Below are positions 7,620 to 16,728 of a DNA stretch of 64,000 nt, piece by piece. Under the pieces are notes generated by a model. That model searched no databases and had not been told where the DNA came from. It saw only the letters and a list, made by a program, of their open reading frames with translations. The stretch's first letter is position 1. Each line of letters begins with the position of its first letter. A program made the translations under genes and the position numbers. This stretch comes from Caballeronia sp. dw_19 (GTDB lineage: Bacteria > Pseudomonadota > Gammaproteobacteria > Burkholderiales > Burkholderiaceae), in assembly GCF_018449515.1 (NCBI RefSeq), contig NZ_JAAVUQ010000038.1, positions 1 through 64,000 on the forward strand. Reading direction: 5' to 3'.

Positions 7620-9449
7620 ATGCCAGACGCTGTCTCGCCTTCGCCGCCTTCGCGAGCTATAGGCCCCCTGTTTGCGCTGTTTCCGTTCCTGCGCCCTTAT
7701 GCCGGGCGATGGGCGCTCGCGTTCCTGGCGCTGATAACGTCGGCGGGGGCCACACTGGCGTTGCCGGTGGCGTTCAAATACCTGATCGATCGTGGCTTCG
7801 CTGCTGGCGACCGGGCGCATATTGATCGCTATTTTCTCGCACTCTTCGTTGTTTCGCTGATACTGGCCGGCGCCACGGCGCTGCGCTTCTACCTCGTGTC
7901 CTGGCTGGGTGAGCGGGTCACGGCTGACCTGCGGCGCGCGGTCTACGACCACGTGCTGGGGATGAGTCCGCAGTTCTTCGAGACCACGCAGACGGGAGAG
8001 GTGCTGTCGCGGCTCACCGCCGACACCACGTTGATCCAGACGGTGGTGGGCACCAGCCTGTCGTTGGGATTGCGCAATTTCTTCCTGCTTACCGGCGGCG
8101 TGGCGATGCTGGCGGTGACCAGCCCGGTGCTATCGGCCTACATTATTGCCACGCTGGTTGTGGTGGTCGCGCCAATCGTCATCTTCGGCCGGCGCGTGCG
8201 GCGGCTTTCGCGCGCGAGTCAGGACAAGGTAGCGAACGCGAGCGCAGTGGCGGGCGAGGTGCTCAATGCCATGCCGACCGTGCAGTCTTATACGCAAGAG
8301 CCCTTTGAGGCGCGGCGATTTGGCGGCGCGGTAGAACTGGCCTTCGAAACAGCACTCAAGCGCATTCGGGCGCGCGCCTGGTTGACCGCCGTGGTGATCG
8401 TGCTGGTGTTCACTGCCATTGTGTTCGTGCTTTGGCTCGGGGCGCAGGCGGTTCTGGCCGGGCGAATGACTGCTGGCCAGTTGTCTCAGTTCATCCTCTA
8501 CGCGGTGTTCACGGCCGGCGCGGTGGGGGCAGTTGCCGAAGTGTGGGGTGATCTGCAGCGGGCCGCCGGCGCCACCGAGCGGCTACTGCAACTGCTGTCT
8601 GCGCGCTCGCCGGTCGTTGCGGCCGAGACGACCGTGCCGCTGCCGACGCGCGGCGAGGGTATCCGCTTCGATAACGTCAGCTTCTCGTATCCGTCTCGCC
8701 CCGGTGTCGCTGCGCTTTCCAGCCTCTCACTCGATGTCCGCTCGGGCGAGCATGTCGCGTTGGTTGGACCGTCCGGGGCCGGCAAGACCACCCTGTTCCA
8801 ACTGCTGCTGCGTTTTTACGATCCGCAGACCGGCACCATTCTGATCAACGGCGTGCCCACGCGGCAAGTGCCGCTTGTCGAGTTGCGCAGGGAAATCGGG
8901 GTAGTGCTGCAGGAATCGGTGATCTTTTCTGGCAGCGTCCTCGATAACATCCGCTACGGCGCGCCCGAAGCCACGCTCGCGCAAGTGCAGCGGGCTGCCG
9001 GGATGGCCGCTGCGGCGGGATTTATTGAAGAGCTGCCGCAAGGTTACGACACGTTTCTGGGCGAGCGCGGTGTGCGACTCTCTGGCGGACAGCGCCAGCG
9101 CATTGCGATTGCCCGTGCGATTCTGAAAGATCCGCCGATCCTGCTGCTGGACGAGGCCACCAGCGCGCTCGATGCAGCAAGTGAACGGCTGGTGCAAAAG
9201 GCATTGGACAATGCCGCGCAGAACCGCACCACGCTGGTCATTGCGCATCGCTTGGCTACGGTGCAGCAGGCGGACCGCATTGTCGTGATGGAACAAGGCC
9301 GCATTATTGCGCAAGGCCGTCACGCGGAGCTCCTTCTGAGTTCGCCGCTCTATGCGCAGCTTGCTGCCCTGCAGTTCGGCGAGCATCAAGGGCAGACGGG
9401 ACGAAGCGGTGCTGTGCTCGATCTACAACCGTCCGCAAAGACCGGCTAG
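7620..9449 (+). CDS. ABC exporter, MsbA/ABCB-type half-transporter
   Basis: 609 residues with one membrane domain followed by one ATPase domain. Residues ~15-310 contain about six membrane helices (e.g. LFPFLRPYAGRWALAFLALI, YFLALFVVSLILAGATALRF). The ATPase has Walker A GPSGAGKTT, the Q-loop region VVLQESVIFSG, signature LSGGQRQRIAIARAI, Walker B ILLLDEATSALD and the H-loop VIAHRLATV. The protein should act as a homodimer exporting lipids or drugs from the inner membrane. It is monocistronic, with no clear functional link to its neighbours. MsbA-like lipid flipping is possible, but a general multidrug or lipid ABC exporter is the safe call. Confidence 0.9.
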   Translation: MPDAVSPSPPSRAIGPLFALFPFLRPYAGRWALAFLALITSAGATLALPVAFKYLIDRGFAAGDRAHIDRYFLALFVVSLILAGATALRFYLVSWLGERVTADLRRAVYDHVLGMSPQFFETTQTGEVLSRLTADTTLIQTVVGTSLSLGLRNFFLLTGGVAMLAVTSPVLSAYIIATLVVVVAPIVIFGRRVRRLSRASQDKVANASAVAGEVLNAMPTVQSYTQEPFEARRFGGAVELAFETALKRIRARAWLTAVVIVLVFTAIVFVLWLGAQAVLAGRMTAGQLSQFILYAVFTAGAVGAVAEVWGDLQRAAGATERLLQLLSARSPVVAAETTVPLPTRGEGIRFDNVSFSYPSRPGVAALSSLSLDVRSGEHVALVGPSGAGKTTLFQLLLRFYDPQTGTILINGVPTRQVPLVELRREIGVVLQESVIFSGSVLDNIRYGAPEATLAQVQRAAGMAAAAGFIEELPQGYDTFLGERGVRLSGGQRQRIAIARAILKDPPILLLDEATSALDAASERLVQKALDNAAQNRTTLVIAHRLATVQQADRIVVMEQGRIIAQGRHAELLLSSPLYAQLAALQFGEHQGQTGRSGAVLDLQPSAKTG

Positions 9450-9935
9450 CCGCTGTAAATGCTTCGCAAACGAAACGCTCGCGGTGACCCGGAAGGGGAG
9501 CGTCGAGGGTTGTGGCTGAATGCTCCAAACCAATTGATATGACGCGGTAGCGTGAGGCGCCGATCGGCCTGGACGCGGCGGTCAGTGTTGTCGCACTGAA
9601 TGACGGCTCTTCGCTTTGGGTCGCGGCATGCGTTTATTCGTAAGGGTCACGGACTTGCCGCAAGCCTATTGGTCCCGCTCAAGGAAGCTCCCTCGATGAA
9701 CGCCGACGCCTTCGTTACCCAACACGATTTCGATAAACACAATGATCGCTTTGAGGACAATTTTGGTCACTAGCGCAGCCACGACCTCAGTAGATTCCTT
9801 CGCCAGTTATGCGATGTTCTGACCGTCTGCACAGGGTGGCGTGAATCATCGATAATCACGAGCCAATGCCTCGTTCCGGTTGGACATTCACCGCCAATTC
9901 CCAACTTCGGCAGTGCGACTTGAAATTGTGAAGAT
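9450..9935. other. Intergenic stretch, nothing supported
   Basis: About 485 bases between the ABC exporter and the ASCH gene. A 25-codon frame at ~9696 (MNADAFVTQHDFDKHNDRF...) is too short to call. No repeats or strong hairpins were seen. Confidence 0.4.
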
Positions 9936-10421
9936 ATGAACTTGATCATCAGGCAGCTCGTCGAGGAATTGCACGAACACGGTATCTACCTGCCAGATGG
10001 CGATGTTCGGATCGGCAGTTTTGGCGATTCCGAGGCGCTATCAAACGCGCTTATCTTACGTATCGCGGCCGGCATAAAACGAGCGACCTGCAGTTTGCTG
10101 TGGTCTTGGGAATTCGAGGACGACGTGTTGCCAAAAGCCGGGGACATCGAGATTGTTCTTGATTGGCATAGCCGACCCACGCTAGTTCGGCAAGCAGCGA
10201 CTGTAGAGATCGTTCCGTTTGCGCGCGTAACCGCCGGATTTGCGGCTAGTGAAGGTGAAGGGGATCTTTCCCTATCGTATTGGCAGACGGAGCACTGGCG
10301 TTTCTTCTCGGAGGAGTGTCTTCGGATCGGACGTGTAGCGGATGAGTCGATGCCTCTCGTGTGCGAGACGTTCGACGTACTTCATGTATTGAGCGGGTTC
10401 AAGTCGAAGGTCAGTGACTAA
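9936..10421 (+). CDS. ASCH-domain protein
   Basis: 161 residues, essentially one ASCH (ASC-1 homology) domain of the PUA-like superfamily. Diagnostic segments are KRATCSLLWSWEFED, the GDIEIVLDWHSRP strand, VEIVPFARVTAGFAASEGEGDLS (read as two pieces) and YWQTEHWRFFSEEC. ASCH proteins are thought to bind RNA; a few hydrolyse N4-acetylcytidine. This one resembles the longer bacterial type rather than the short E. coli YqfB amidohydrolase. It stands alone, with no operon partner. Confidence 0.85.
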   Translation: MNLIIRQLVEELHEHGIYLPDGDVRIGSFGDSEALSNALILRIAAGIKRATCSLLWSWEFEDDVLPKAGDIEIVLDWHSRPTLVRQAATVEIVPFARVTAGFAASEGEGDLSLSYWQTEHWRFFSEECLRIGRVADESMPLVCETFDVLHVLSGFKSKVSD

Positions 10422-10566
10422 AGGTGTGTAACCGGCATTGGCTGCAAGAGGAAGTCCACCACTGGAGCGAAGATTGTCAGCAGTCCGAGATAGTTGCCGG
10501 CGTCCTCGGATGCGATGAGGCTTCGGTCAACAAGGCACCTTGGAATCGCATGAATTAGCGGTTCCT

Positions 10567-10614
10567 CCCCCGTTTTCCGGACCCTGCCACAGGGTCTCAG
10601 TTCGCTGGAAAAAT
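10567..10614. repeat. Dispersed ~48-bp repeat, copy 1
   Basis: The core GTTTTCCGGACCCTGCCACA continues into GGGTCTCAGTTCG and an A-run. A near-identical copy lies at 47222-47268, immediately upstream of the integrase. The core contains a hairpin (GACCCTG-CCA-CAGGGTC). On the minus strand both copies share an open reading frame (ELRPCG-VRKTG), so the repeat may derive from a mobile-element gene or end. Confidence 0.6.
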
Positions 10615-10719
10615 ATCCTGTAGAAATTCCAAACGGGCTGGCAATTGCATCGCTGGACGGCGGTGTCAAAAACGAGTTGGGAGAGGCAAATCAAAGTCGC
10701 CGCGTTGGCCGATCGATTA

Positions 10720-10752
10720 CTTAAGGTTTCCTTCAGCTTTGCTCCGTACTAT
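10720..10752 (+). promoter_or_regulatory. PmrA/BasR-like box and promoter of hpnJ operon
   Basis: The sequence CTTAAG-GTTTC-CTTCAG (10720-10736) has two half-sites in direct orientation with 11-bp periodicity, as in PmrA boxes. Ten bases later is TACTAT (10747-10752), a plausible -10 hexamer, with no good -35, as expected for an activated promoter. The hpnJ start is at 10844. The identical 20-mer with identical spacing lies at 16729 before the second hopanoid operon. Confidence 0.7.
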
Positions 10753-10843
10753 TTGCGCGTCCGCTTGTTTTCCCACGAGCAAATAGTTCCGATGTTTTCC
10801 GCTAGAAAACTGAAAGCGTCCATACAGGTTCGCTGGAGCGTTA

Positions 10844-12265
10844 ATGAAAACCTTGTTCTTGCAGGCGCCGTCCTATGACGGCTTCGATGGCGGCGCAGGT
10901 TCGCGCTATCAGGCGAAGCGCGAAGTCCGCTCGTTCTGGTATCCGACATGGCTCGCACAACCTGCCGCGCTCGTTCCCAATAGCCGTGTTCTCGACGCTC
11001 CCGCTGACGGACTGTCCGTTGATGCATCGCTCGACATCGCGCAGCAATATGACCTGGTGATCATTCACACCAGTACGCCATCGTTTCCGACCGACGCCCT
11101 GTTTGCCGAAGACCTGAAGAAGCGCAAGCCTTCCGTGCGGGTCGGCATGGTCGGCGCGAAAGTCGCGGTCGATCCGCACAATTCGCTGACCGCCAGCGAA
11201 GCGATCGATTTTGTTTGCCGTGAGGAATTCGATTTCACATGCCAGGAAGTGGCCGAGGGAAAGCCGCTCGCGCAGATCAAAGGCTTGAGCTATCGCACCG
11301 CGGACGGTTCGATCGAGCATAACGAAGCGCGCCCGATCCTTGAAAATATGGACGAGTTGCCGTTTGTCGCGCCTGTGTACAAACGCGATCTGAAAATCGA
11401 CAACTACTTCATCGGCTATCTGAAGCATCCGTACGTGTCGATCTATACAGGCCGCGGCTGCCGCTCGAAGTGCACCTTCTGCCTGTGGCCGCAAACGGTG
11501 GGCGGGCATCGCTACCGCACGCGCTCAGTCGAGAACGTGCTCGAAGAAGTAAAGTGGATTCGCGACAACCTGCCTGAAGTCAAGGAGATCATGTTCGACG
11601 ACGACACCTTCACCGACTTCAAGCCGCGCGTCGAGGAAATCGCCCGCGGTCTTGGGAAATTGGGTGTGACGTGGTCGTGCAACGCGAAGGCGAACGTGCC
11701 GTACGCCACGCTCAAGATCATGAAGGAAAACGGCTTGCGGCTCCTGCTTGTGGGCTATGAATCCGGCGACGATCAGATTCTCCTGAACATCAAGAAGGGC
11801 TTGCGCACGGATATTGCGCGGCGTTTCACCGAAGACTGCCGCAAGCTCGGCATCAAGATTCACGGCACCTTCATTCTCGGCCTGCCGGGCGAGACGCAGG
11901 ACACGATCCGCAAGACCATCGAGTACGCGAAAGAGATCAATCCGCATACTATCCAGGTCTCGCTCGCCGCGCCGTATCCCGGCACGACGCTCTACAACCA
12001 GGCGGTGGAGAACGGCTGGCTCGAAGAGAACAAGGTCATCAATCTCGTCAGCAAGTCAGGCGTGCAGCTCGCGGCGATCGGCTATCCGCATCTGTCGCGC
12101 GACGATATCTACCATCAGCTCGAAAACTTCTATAAGCGCTTCTATTTCCGTCCGTCAAAGATCTGGGAAATTCTGCGTGAGATGCTCACGAGCTGGGACA
12201 TGATGAAACGGCGCCTGCGTGAAGGCGTCGAATTTTTCCGCTTCCTGCGCGCCCACCAAGCGTGA
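10844..12265 (+). CDS. hpnJ: Hopanoid biosynthesis radical SAM protein HpnJ
   Basis: 473 residues. The N-terminal part (~1-160) resembles a B12-binding-like domain found in this radical SAM class. The radical SAM cluster motif is C206-x3-C210-x2-C213 in GRGCRSKCTFCLWP, followed by a TIM-barrel (IMFDDDTFT, LLLVGYESGDD, GTFILGLPGET). HpnJ is linked genetically to ring contraction giving the cyclitol ether head group of bacteriohopanetetrol, acting after HpnI and HpnK. The gene begins an operon with hpnI, whose GTG start overlaps the hpnJ stop. A PmrA-like box lies about 110 bases upstream. Confidence 0.92.
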   Translation: MKTLFLQAPSYDGFDGGAGSRYQAKREVRSFWYPTWLAQPAALVPNSRVLDAPADGLSVDASLDIAQQYDLVIIHTSTPSFPTDALFAEDLKKRKPSVRVGMVGAKVAVDPHNSLTASEAIDFVCREEFDFTCQEVAEGKPLAQIKGLSYRTADGSIEHNEARPILENMDELPFVAPVYKRDLKIDNYFIGYLKHPYVSIYTGRGCRSKCTFCLWPQTVGGHRYRTRSVENVLEEVKWIRDNLPEVKEIMFDDDTFTDFKPRVEEIARGLGKLGVTWSCNAKANVPYATLKIMKENGLRLLLVGYESGDDQILLNIKKGLRTDIARRFTEDCRKLGIKIHGTFILGLPGETQDTIRKTIEYAKEINPHTIQVSLAAPYPGTTLYNQAVENGWLEENKVINLVSKSGVQLAAIGYPHLSRDDIYHQLENFYKRFYFRPSKIWEILREMLTSWDMMKRRLREGVEFFRFLRAHQA

Positions 12266-13422
12266 GCGCCGTGCATCTGCTCGCCGTCACGCTTGCCTGG
12301 GCGTGTGCGGCGGGTGCGGTTTTCGGCATCGCCTATACGGTGCTGGCCGGTGCGCTGATCGGCCGGTTCTTCGCGAGAGCGGTGTCCGAGCCGACCAGTT
12401 TTCCGCCGGTCACGATCGTCAAACCGCTGCACGGCAGCGAGTGGGCGTTGCTCGCTAATCTGTCGAGCTTCTGCCGGCAGGACTATTCGGGCCCTGTGCA
12501 ATTCCTGTTCGGCGTGCACGATTCAACCGATCCCGCCTTGCAAACCGTCGAGGATCTGCGGCGATTGCATCCGGAAGCGGACATCACCGTGGTTGCCGAT
12601 GCGCGCCTGTACGGTCCGAACCGAAAGATCAGCAACATCCTCAATATGCTGCCGCAGGCCCGGCATGACCTGCTGGTGTTCGCCGACAGCGACGTGAGCG
12701 TCGGGCCGGATTATCTGCGCAATGTAATCGGCGAATTACAGAAGCCCGGCGTCGGTCTCGTCACCTGCGTGTATCGCGGTGCGCCCGATCCCGGTTTCTG
12801 GCCGCGCCTGTCGGCCAAGGCCACCAACTATCAATTCCTGCCCGGCGTGGTGACGGGACTCGCGCTTGGTCTCGCGCGTCCCTGCTTTGGGCAGACCATC
12901 GCGATGCGACGCGATACCCTTGAAAAAATCGGCGGGTTCACACCGTTCGTGAAGCATCTGGCCGAGGACCATGCAATCGGCGAAGCCGTACGGATGATCG
13001 GCGAGAAGGTGGTGATTCCGCCGTTCACGATCTCGCATGCCTGCGTGGAATCGAGTGCGACGCAACTGATCGCGCACGAACTGCGCTGGAGCCGCACGAT
13101 TCGCAGCATCGATCCGCTCGGCCATCTCGGCTCGGCGCTGATTTATCCGCTGGCTTTCGCACTGCTCGCCATCGCCTTCTCGGGCGGCGCGCTGTGGTCG
13201 TGGCCGCTTGCGCTGGTCGCGGTATGCGCCCGGCTCGTGCTGAAATTGCAGTCGGATCGCGCGTTACAGCAGGCACATGGTGACCTGTGGCTGTTGCCGT
13301 TATGGGATATCGTATCGTTTTCGATTTTCCTGGCGAGCTTCTGGTCGTCGCGTGTGATCTGGCGAGGCTTCAGTTTCAAAGTGGACGGTGACGGCCTGCT
13401 GTCGGCGGCGCAGGACGAATGA
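12262..13422 (+). CDS. hpnI: Hopanoid glycosyltransferase HpnI (GT21-like)
   Basis: 386 residues, start GTG overlapping the hpnJ stop by four bases (translational coupling). An N-terminal membrane helix (VTLAWACAAGAVFGIAYTVL) is followed by a ceramide-glucosyltransferase-like GT domain with KPLHGSE, the aspartates of VFADSDV and LAEDHAIGE, and a terminal RW motif (ELRWSRTIR). C-terminal membrane helices follow. HpnI adds N-acetylglucosamine to bacteriohopanetetrol at the inner membrane. A second protein of the same family is encoded at 17301, so which of the two does the classical reaction is open; this one is chosen for its coupling to hpnJ. Confidence 0.85.
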   Translation: MSAVHLLAVTLAWACAAGAVFGIAYTVLAGALIGRFFARAVSEPTSFPPVTIVKPLHGSEWALLANLSSFCRQDYSGPVQFLFGVHDSTDPALQTVEDLRRLHPEADITVVADARLYGPNRKISNILNMLPQARHDLLVFADSDVSVGPDYLRNVIGELQKPGVGLVTCVYRGAPDPGFWPRLSAKATNYQFLPGVVTGLALGLARPCFGQTIAMRRDTLEKIGGFTPFVKHLAEDHAIGEAVRMIGEKVVIPPFTISHACVESSATQLIAHELRWSRTIRSIDPLGHLGSALIYPLAFALLAIAFSGGALWSWPLALVAVCARLVLKLQSDRALQQAHGDLWLLPLWDIVSFSIFLASFWSSRVIWRGFSFKVDGDGLLSAAQDE

Positions 13423-13525
13423 CGGATGAGCGGCAGGACAGGTCGGCCATGATGCGCAGGTTTTTCGAAGCGGCTATTAAAAGCAGGGCAATGCGTATGA
13501 GGCGCGCGCACGAGGTGTCCACGTG

Positions 13526-14524
13526 ATGAAGCATCTCGGTCGCGCAGCCGCGCTCGCCGGCTTGCTGGTGTCGCTCTGGCTGGTCTGGCTGGACAATCCC
13601 GCCGCCGTGCTCGGCGCGCTGCGCGCGGCCGGCGCGGGACTCCTGCTGGCGGCGTTCGCGCACGTGCTGCCGATGCTCGCCAATGCCTGCGACTGGCGTT
13701 CGCTGATTCGCGGCGGGAATCGTCCCGGTGTCTTCGCTATGCTGCACCTCGTGTGGGTGCGTGAATCGGTGAATAGCATGCTGCCGGTCGCGCGTATCGG
13801 CGGCGAAGTGGTCTCGTTTCGAATGCTCAAGCGCTGGGGCGTGCGGCCTTCGACGGCGGTGGGCAGCATCATCGTCGATATGCAGCTCACGGTGATCAGC
13901 CAGTTGCTCTTCACGATGGTCGGCATTGGCTTTCTGTTCGCGCACGCCCATTCCGGCACGCTGCGGCTCGCCAGTCAGCTCGCATGGGGCGTGGTGGTGC
14001 TCACGCCGCTGCTGGTGCTGTTCGCGCTCGTGCAGCACGCCAGTCCATTCGAGCGCATCACGCGTGCGCTCAATCATATGACGAGCGGCAAGCTGGCGGC
14101 GTTGGTCGGACAGTCGGCACAGGTCGATCAGGCCATCAAGGAGATCTGGCGCAGACGCGCGGTTGTGCTGCGCTATCTGTTTTTCTGGCAACCGCTGCAG
14201 TGTTTCCTGACGGCGCTTGAAATCTGGCTGGCGCTTTACTTCCTTGGCGCACCGGTGAGCCTGACCGAGGCGGTGGTGATCGAATCGCTGATTCAGGCGG
14301 TGAGCAGCGCGGCGTTCTTCGTGCCGGGCGGCCTCGGTGTGCAGGAGGGAGGTTTCATTGTGATTGGCGGCGCGTTGGGGCTCGATCCTTCGATCTGCCT
14401 GGCGCTGGCCGGCGCCAGGCGAATTCGTGATCTGTTGATCTTCGTGCCCGGACTCTTCGCCTGGCAGTTTGCCGAGTCGTCGAATCGCGCGTCCGGACAG
14501 TCGGAACGGGCTGAGAGCCGCTAG
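13526..14524 (+). CDS. hpnL: HpnL-like membrane protein (lysylphosphatidylglycerol synthase TM family)
   Basis: 332 residues with about seven or eight hydrophobic segments, matching the UPF0104/LPG-synthase membrane family to which HpnL belongs. Typical features are the SVNSMLPVARIGGEVVSFRML loop (residue run split across the first cytosolic loop) and FFVPGGLGVQEGGFI near the C-terminus. HpnL proteins occur in hopanoid clusters and are proposed to act in hopanoid transport or modification, but the activity is unproven. The ATG at 13526 follows GAGGTG; a GTG directly before it is an alternative. Third gene of the hpnJ operon, after a ~100-base gap. Confidence 0.75.
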   Translation: MKHLGRAAALAGLLVSLWLVWLDNPAAVLGALRAAGAGLLLAAFAHVLPMLANACDWRSLIRGGNRPGVFAMLHLVWVRESVNSMLPVARIGGEVVSFRMLKRWGVRPSTAVGSIIVDMQLTVISQLLFTMVGIGFLFAHAHSGTLRLASQLAWGVVVLTPLLVLFALVQHASPFERITRALNHMTSGKLAALVGQSAQVDQAIKEIWRRRAVVLRYLFFWQPLQCFLTALEIWLALYFLGAPVSLTEAVVIESLIQAVSSAAFFVPGGLGVQEGGFIVIGGALGLDPSICLALAGARRIRDLLIFVPGLFAWQFAESSNRASGQSERAESR

Positions 14525-14545
14525 ACCCGGCTTTCGTCGCGCGCG

Positions 14546-15946
14546 TCAGCCCGCTTCGACATAGGCAGGAAACGACAGTTGCACTGCAAGCCCTCGTCCG
14601 CCGATACCGGCGCCGATATGCAGGCTTGCATCGAAATGCTCCGCGATCCGCGCGACGATCGAGAGCCCTAGCCCGCTGCCCGAAGCCTGCGTGCCGGTCG
14701 CGCGAAAAAACCGGTTCGTCAGATGGGCGAGATCGCCTTGCGCGACGCCAGGGCCGTCGTCGCGCACGGTGAGTTGCACGCGGTCATCCGCATGGTGCAC
14801 GTCCACCTCGATCCGGCCTCCGGTGCCTCCATACTTGATCGCGTTATCGAGCAGATTGTCGAGCAGGATGCCGAGCAGCACCGGCTCGGCATTGATCTCG
14901 GCGTGCAGGTCGCCCGCCAGCGTCACGCGAATATCCCTCTGCTGTGCATTGCGCTCGTTGGCGAGCAGCGCATCCTTCGCGATCGCCGCCGGCTTGAGCG
15001 GCTCGGCCGGCATTTTCTCTTGCGCGTCCAGGCGCGCGAGCAGCAACAATTGCTCCGCGAGCCGCGCGCTCCGATCGACGCCTTGCACCACGCGCTGCAT
15101 CGCCAGTTGCCGTAGTGCGGCGTCCGGCTCGGCCAATGCGACTTGCGCCTGCACCTTGATCGCAGCGAGCGGCGTTTTCAGTTCATGCGCGGCGTCGGCG
15201 GTAAACGCGCGTTCGCGCTCAACCGAGTGCCGCAAGCGCGACAGCACGAGGTTGATCGCATCCACCAGCGGCCGCACCTCGGTCGGTACCCGGCCGATAT
15301 CGACCGGCTCCAGCCGGTTGATATCGCGTACGCGGATGGCGCCCGAGAGGGTCTTGAGCGGCGCCAGACTCCAGCCGATGCTGAACCAAACCAGCAGTGC
15401 AAGGACCGGCAGCGCGAGAAGGGTGGGCCGCGCGATTCGGCTCGCCACGCCGCTTACCAGATCGCTGCGCGTATTGGCCGGCTCGAAAACACGCACCGTG
15501 TGCCCGAGCGCGGTATCGCGCAAGGTGAACGTATGCCACAACTGACCGCCCAGCGTCATGTCCTGGGTGCCGCTGAGCGGAGGCACCGGCAGATCCTGCG
15601 CCTGTAACGTACGCAATTGCGGGCTGCCGGCCAGCACGGCGCCGTTCGCGCTACGGACCTGGAATAGCGCGTCACGCGGAAGCGCGTCGTCATCGTCACT
15701 GTCGCTCGCGCCGGGTTCGCCGCCTTTCTCTTCTTCCCGCACGTCGATGCGGGCATTGGCCAACGTGGTCAGATTGCGCTGGTCGAGCAGCGCGAGGATT
15801 TGCGCCAACTCCGCGAGCCGCGCCTCTTCCCATTCGCCAATTTCGTGTTTGGCTTGCCGATAGCTCGACACCAGCGCGATGCCCCAGATCAGCACGATGC
15901 TGGCGAGAACCAGCAGAACAAGACGTCGGCGTATCGATGGCGACAT
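14546..15946 (-). CDS. Sensor histidine kinase, QseC/PmrB-type
   Basis: 466 residues. Membrane helices are at ~9-27 and ~172-193, enclosing a periplasmic sensor domain (2CSK-like). The domain holds an acidic cluster at ~71-92 with D82 and D84-D87. The kinase core has the H box HELKTPLAAI (H254), N box NLLDNAIKYG, G1 DDGPG and G2 GSGLGLSIV. The start overlaps the response-regulator stop as TAATG, so the pair is translationally coupled. The acidic loop recalls PhoQ/PmrB sensing of cations and cationic peptides; the ligand here is inferred, not shown. It converges with hpnL, leaving only 21 bases. Confidence 0.9.
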   Translation of the reverse strand: MSPSIRRRLVLLVLASIVLIWGIALVSSYRQAKHEIGEWEEARLAELAQILALLDQRNLTTLANARIDVREEEKGGEPGASDSDDDDALPRDALFQVRSANGAVLAGSPQLRTLQAQDLPVPPLSGTQDMTLGGQLWHTFTLRDTALGHTVRVFEPANTRSDLVSGVASRIARPTLLALPVLALLVWFSIGWSLAPLKTLSGAIRVRDINRLEPVDIGRVPTEVRPLVDAINLVLSRLRHSVERERAFTADAAHELKTPLAAIKVQAQVALAEPDAALRQLAMQRVVQGVDRSARLAEQLLLLARLDAQEKMPAEPLKPAAIAKDALLANERNAQQRDIRVTLAGDLHAEINAEPVLLGILLDNLLDNAIKYGGTGGRIEVDVHHADDRVQLTVRDDGPGVAQGDLAHLTNRFFRATGTQASGSGLGLSIVARIAEHFDASLHIGAGIGGRGLAVQLSFPAYVEAG

Positions 15947-16605
15947 TACGCTTTCTCCACCACGTAGCCGAGATTGCGCACGGTTCTGATCAGTTTGGCG
16001 CCGAGTTTTTTGCGGAGGTTGGACACATGCACCTCGATTGCGTTGCTTTCGATTTCTTCCTGCCATCCATACAAGCTCTCTTCAAGACTCGAGCGCGACT
16101 GAGGATTGCCCAGGTGCGTCAGCAACTGCATCAGGATGGCCCATTCCCGTGAGGTCAGGGACACGCGTGTAGTGCCGACTTCAACGGTTTGCGCTGCCGG
16201 ATTGACCGTCAGATCACGATAGCGGATGACTTCCACACTGCGGCCTTGGGCACGGCGCAGCACGGCCCGGCAACGCGCGATCAGTTCAGTAAGGTCGAAG
16301 GGCTTGCTGAGGTAGTCGTCGGCACCGGCTTCCAGGCCGCCAACGCGGTCAGCCACCATATTTCTGGCTGTCAGCACCAGCACGGGGAGGTCCTTGCCCG
16401 CATCGCGAAGCCGTTTCAGCACCTCCATGCCCGATACCTTGGGTAAGCCGAGATCCAGTATCACGAGCGCATAGGTGGTGGTAGTGAGGGCCAGGTCGGC
16501 CTCGTGGCCGTCGCGCGCCCAGTCGACGGTGAAGCCGGCCTGACGCAGCCCCGCTTCAACACCGTAGCCAATCAGTTCGTCGTCTTCTACGAGGAGTACG
16601 CGCAT
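15946..16605 (-). CDS. OmpR-family response regulator, QseB/PmrA(BasR)-type
   Basis: 219 residues: receiver ~1-115 with acidic pocket E7/D8/D9, phospho-acceptor D51 (VILDLGLPKVSGM), T79 and K101 (YLSKPFD). A winged-helix effector domain ~125-219 follows (LTSREWAILMQLL, the ESNAIEVHVSNLRKKLG recognition region, RTVRNLGYVVEK). This is the subfamily of QseB, PmrA and BasR. It is the obvious candidate to bind the two CTTAAG-N5-CTTCAG sites at 10720 and 16729, which flank the locus; the second lies in its own upstream region. Cotranscribed with the kinase that follows. Confidence 0.9.
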   Translation of the reverse strand: MRVLLVEDDELIGYGVEAGLRQAGFTVDWARDGHEADLALTTTTYALVILDLGLPKVSGMEVLKRLRDAGKDLPVLVLTARNMVADRVGGLEAGADDYLSKPFDLTELIARCRAVLRRAQGRSVEVIRYRDLTVNPAAQTVEVGTTRVSLTSREWAILMQLLTHLGNPQSRSSLEESLYGWQEEIESNAIEVHVSNLRKKLGAKLIRTVRNLGYVVEKA

Positions 16606-16728
16606 GGGTCAAGGACTCCTTCACATCATTAATGTCGGCCGCCGGTTGGCGCGGACTTTGTAACGGCCACCGGGCCGCATTCGCAGTGTAACCATAGTGG
16701 TCACCAGCAGCCGAGTACCGCCGTGCCG

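Noticed and set aside
10418..10669. Minus-strand frame of 83 codons overlapping the ASCH gene end and the 10.57-kb repeat
   Set aside because: Only a TTG start, no ribosome site, and no recognised family. It is noted only because the repeat is shared with 47.2 kb.
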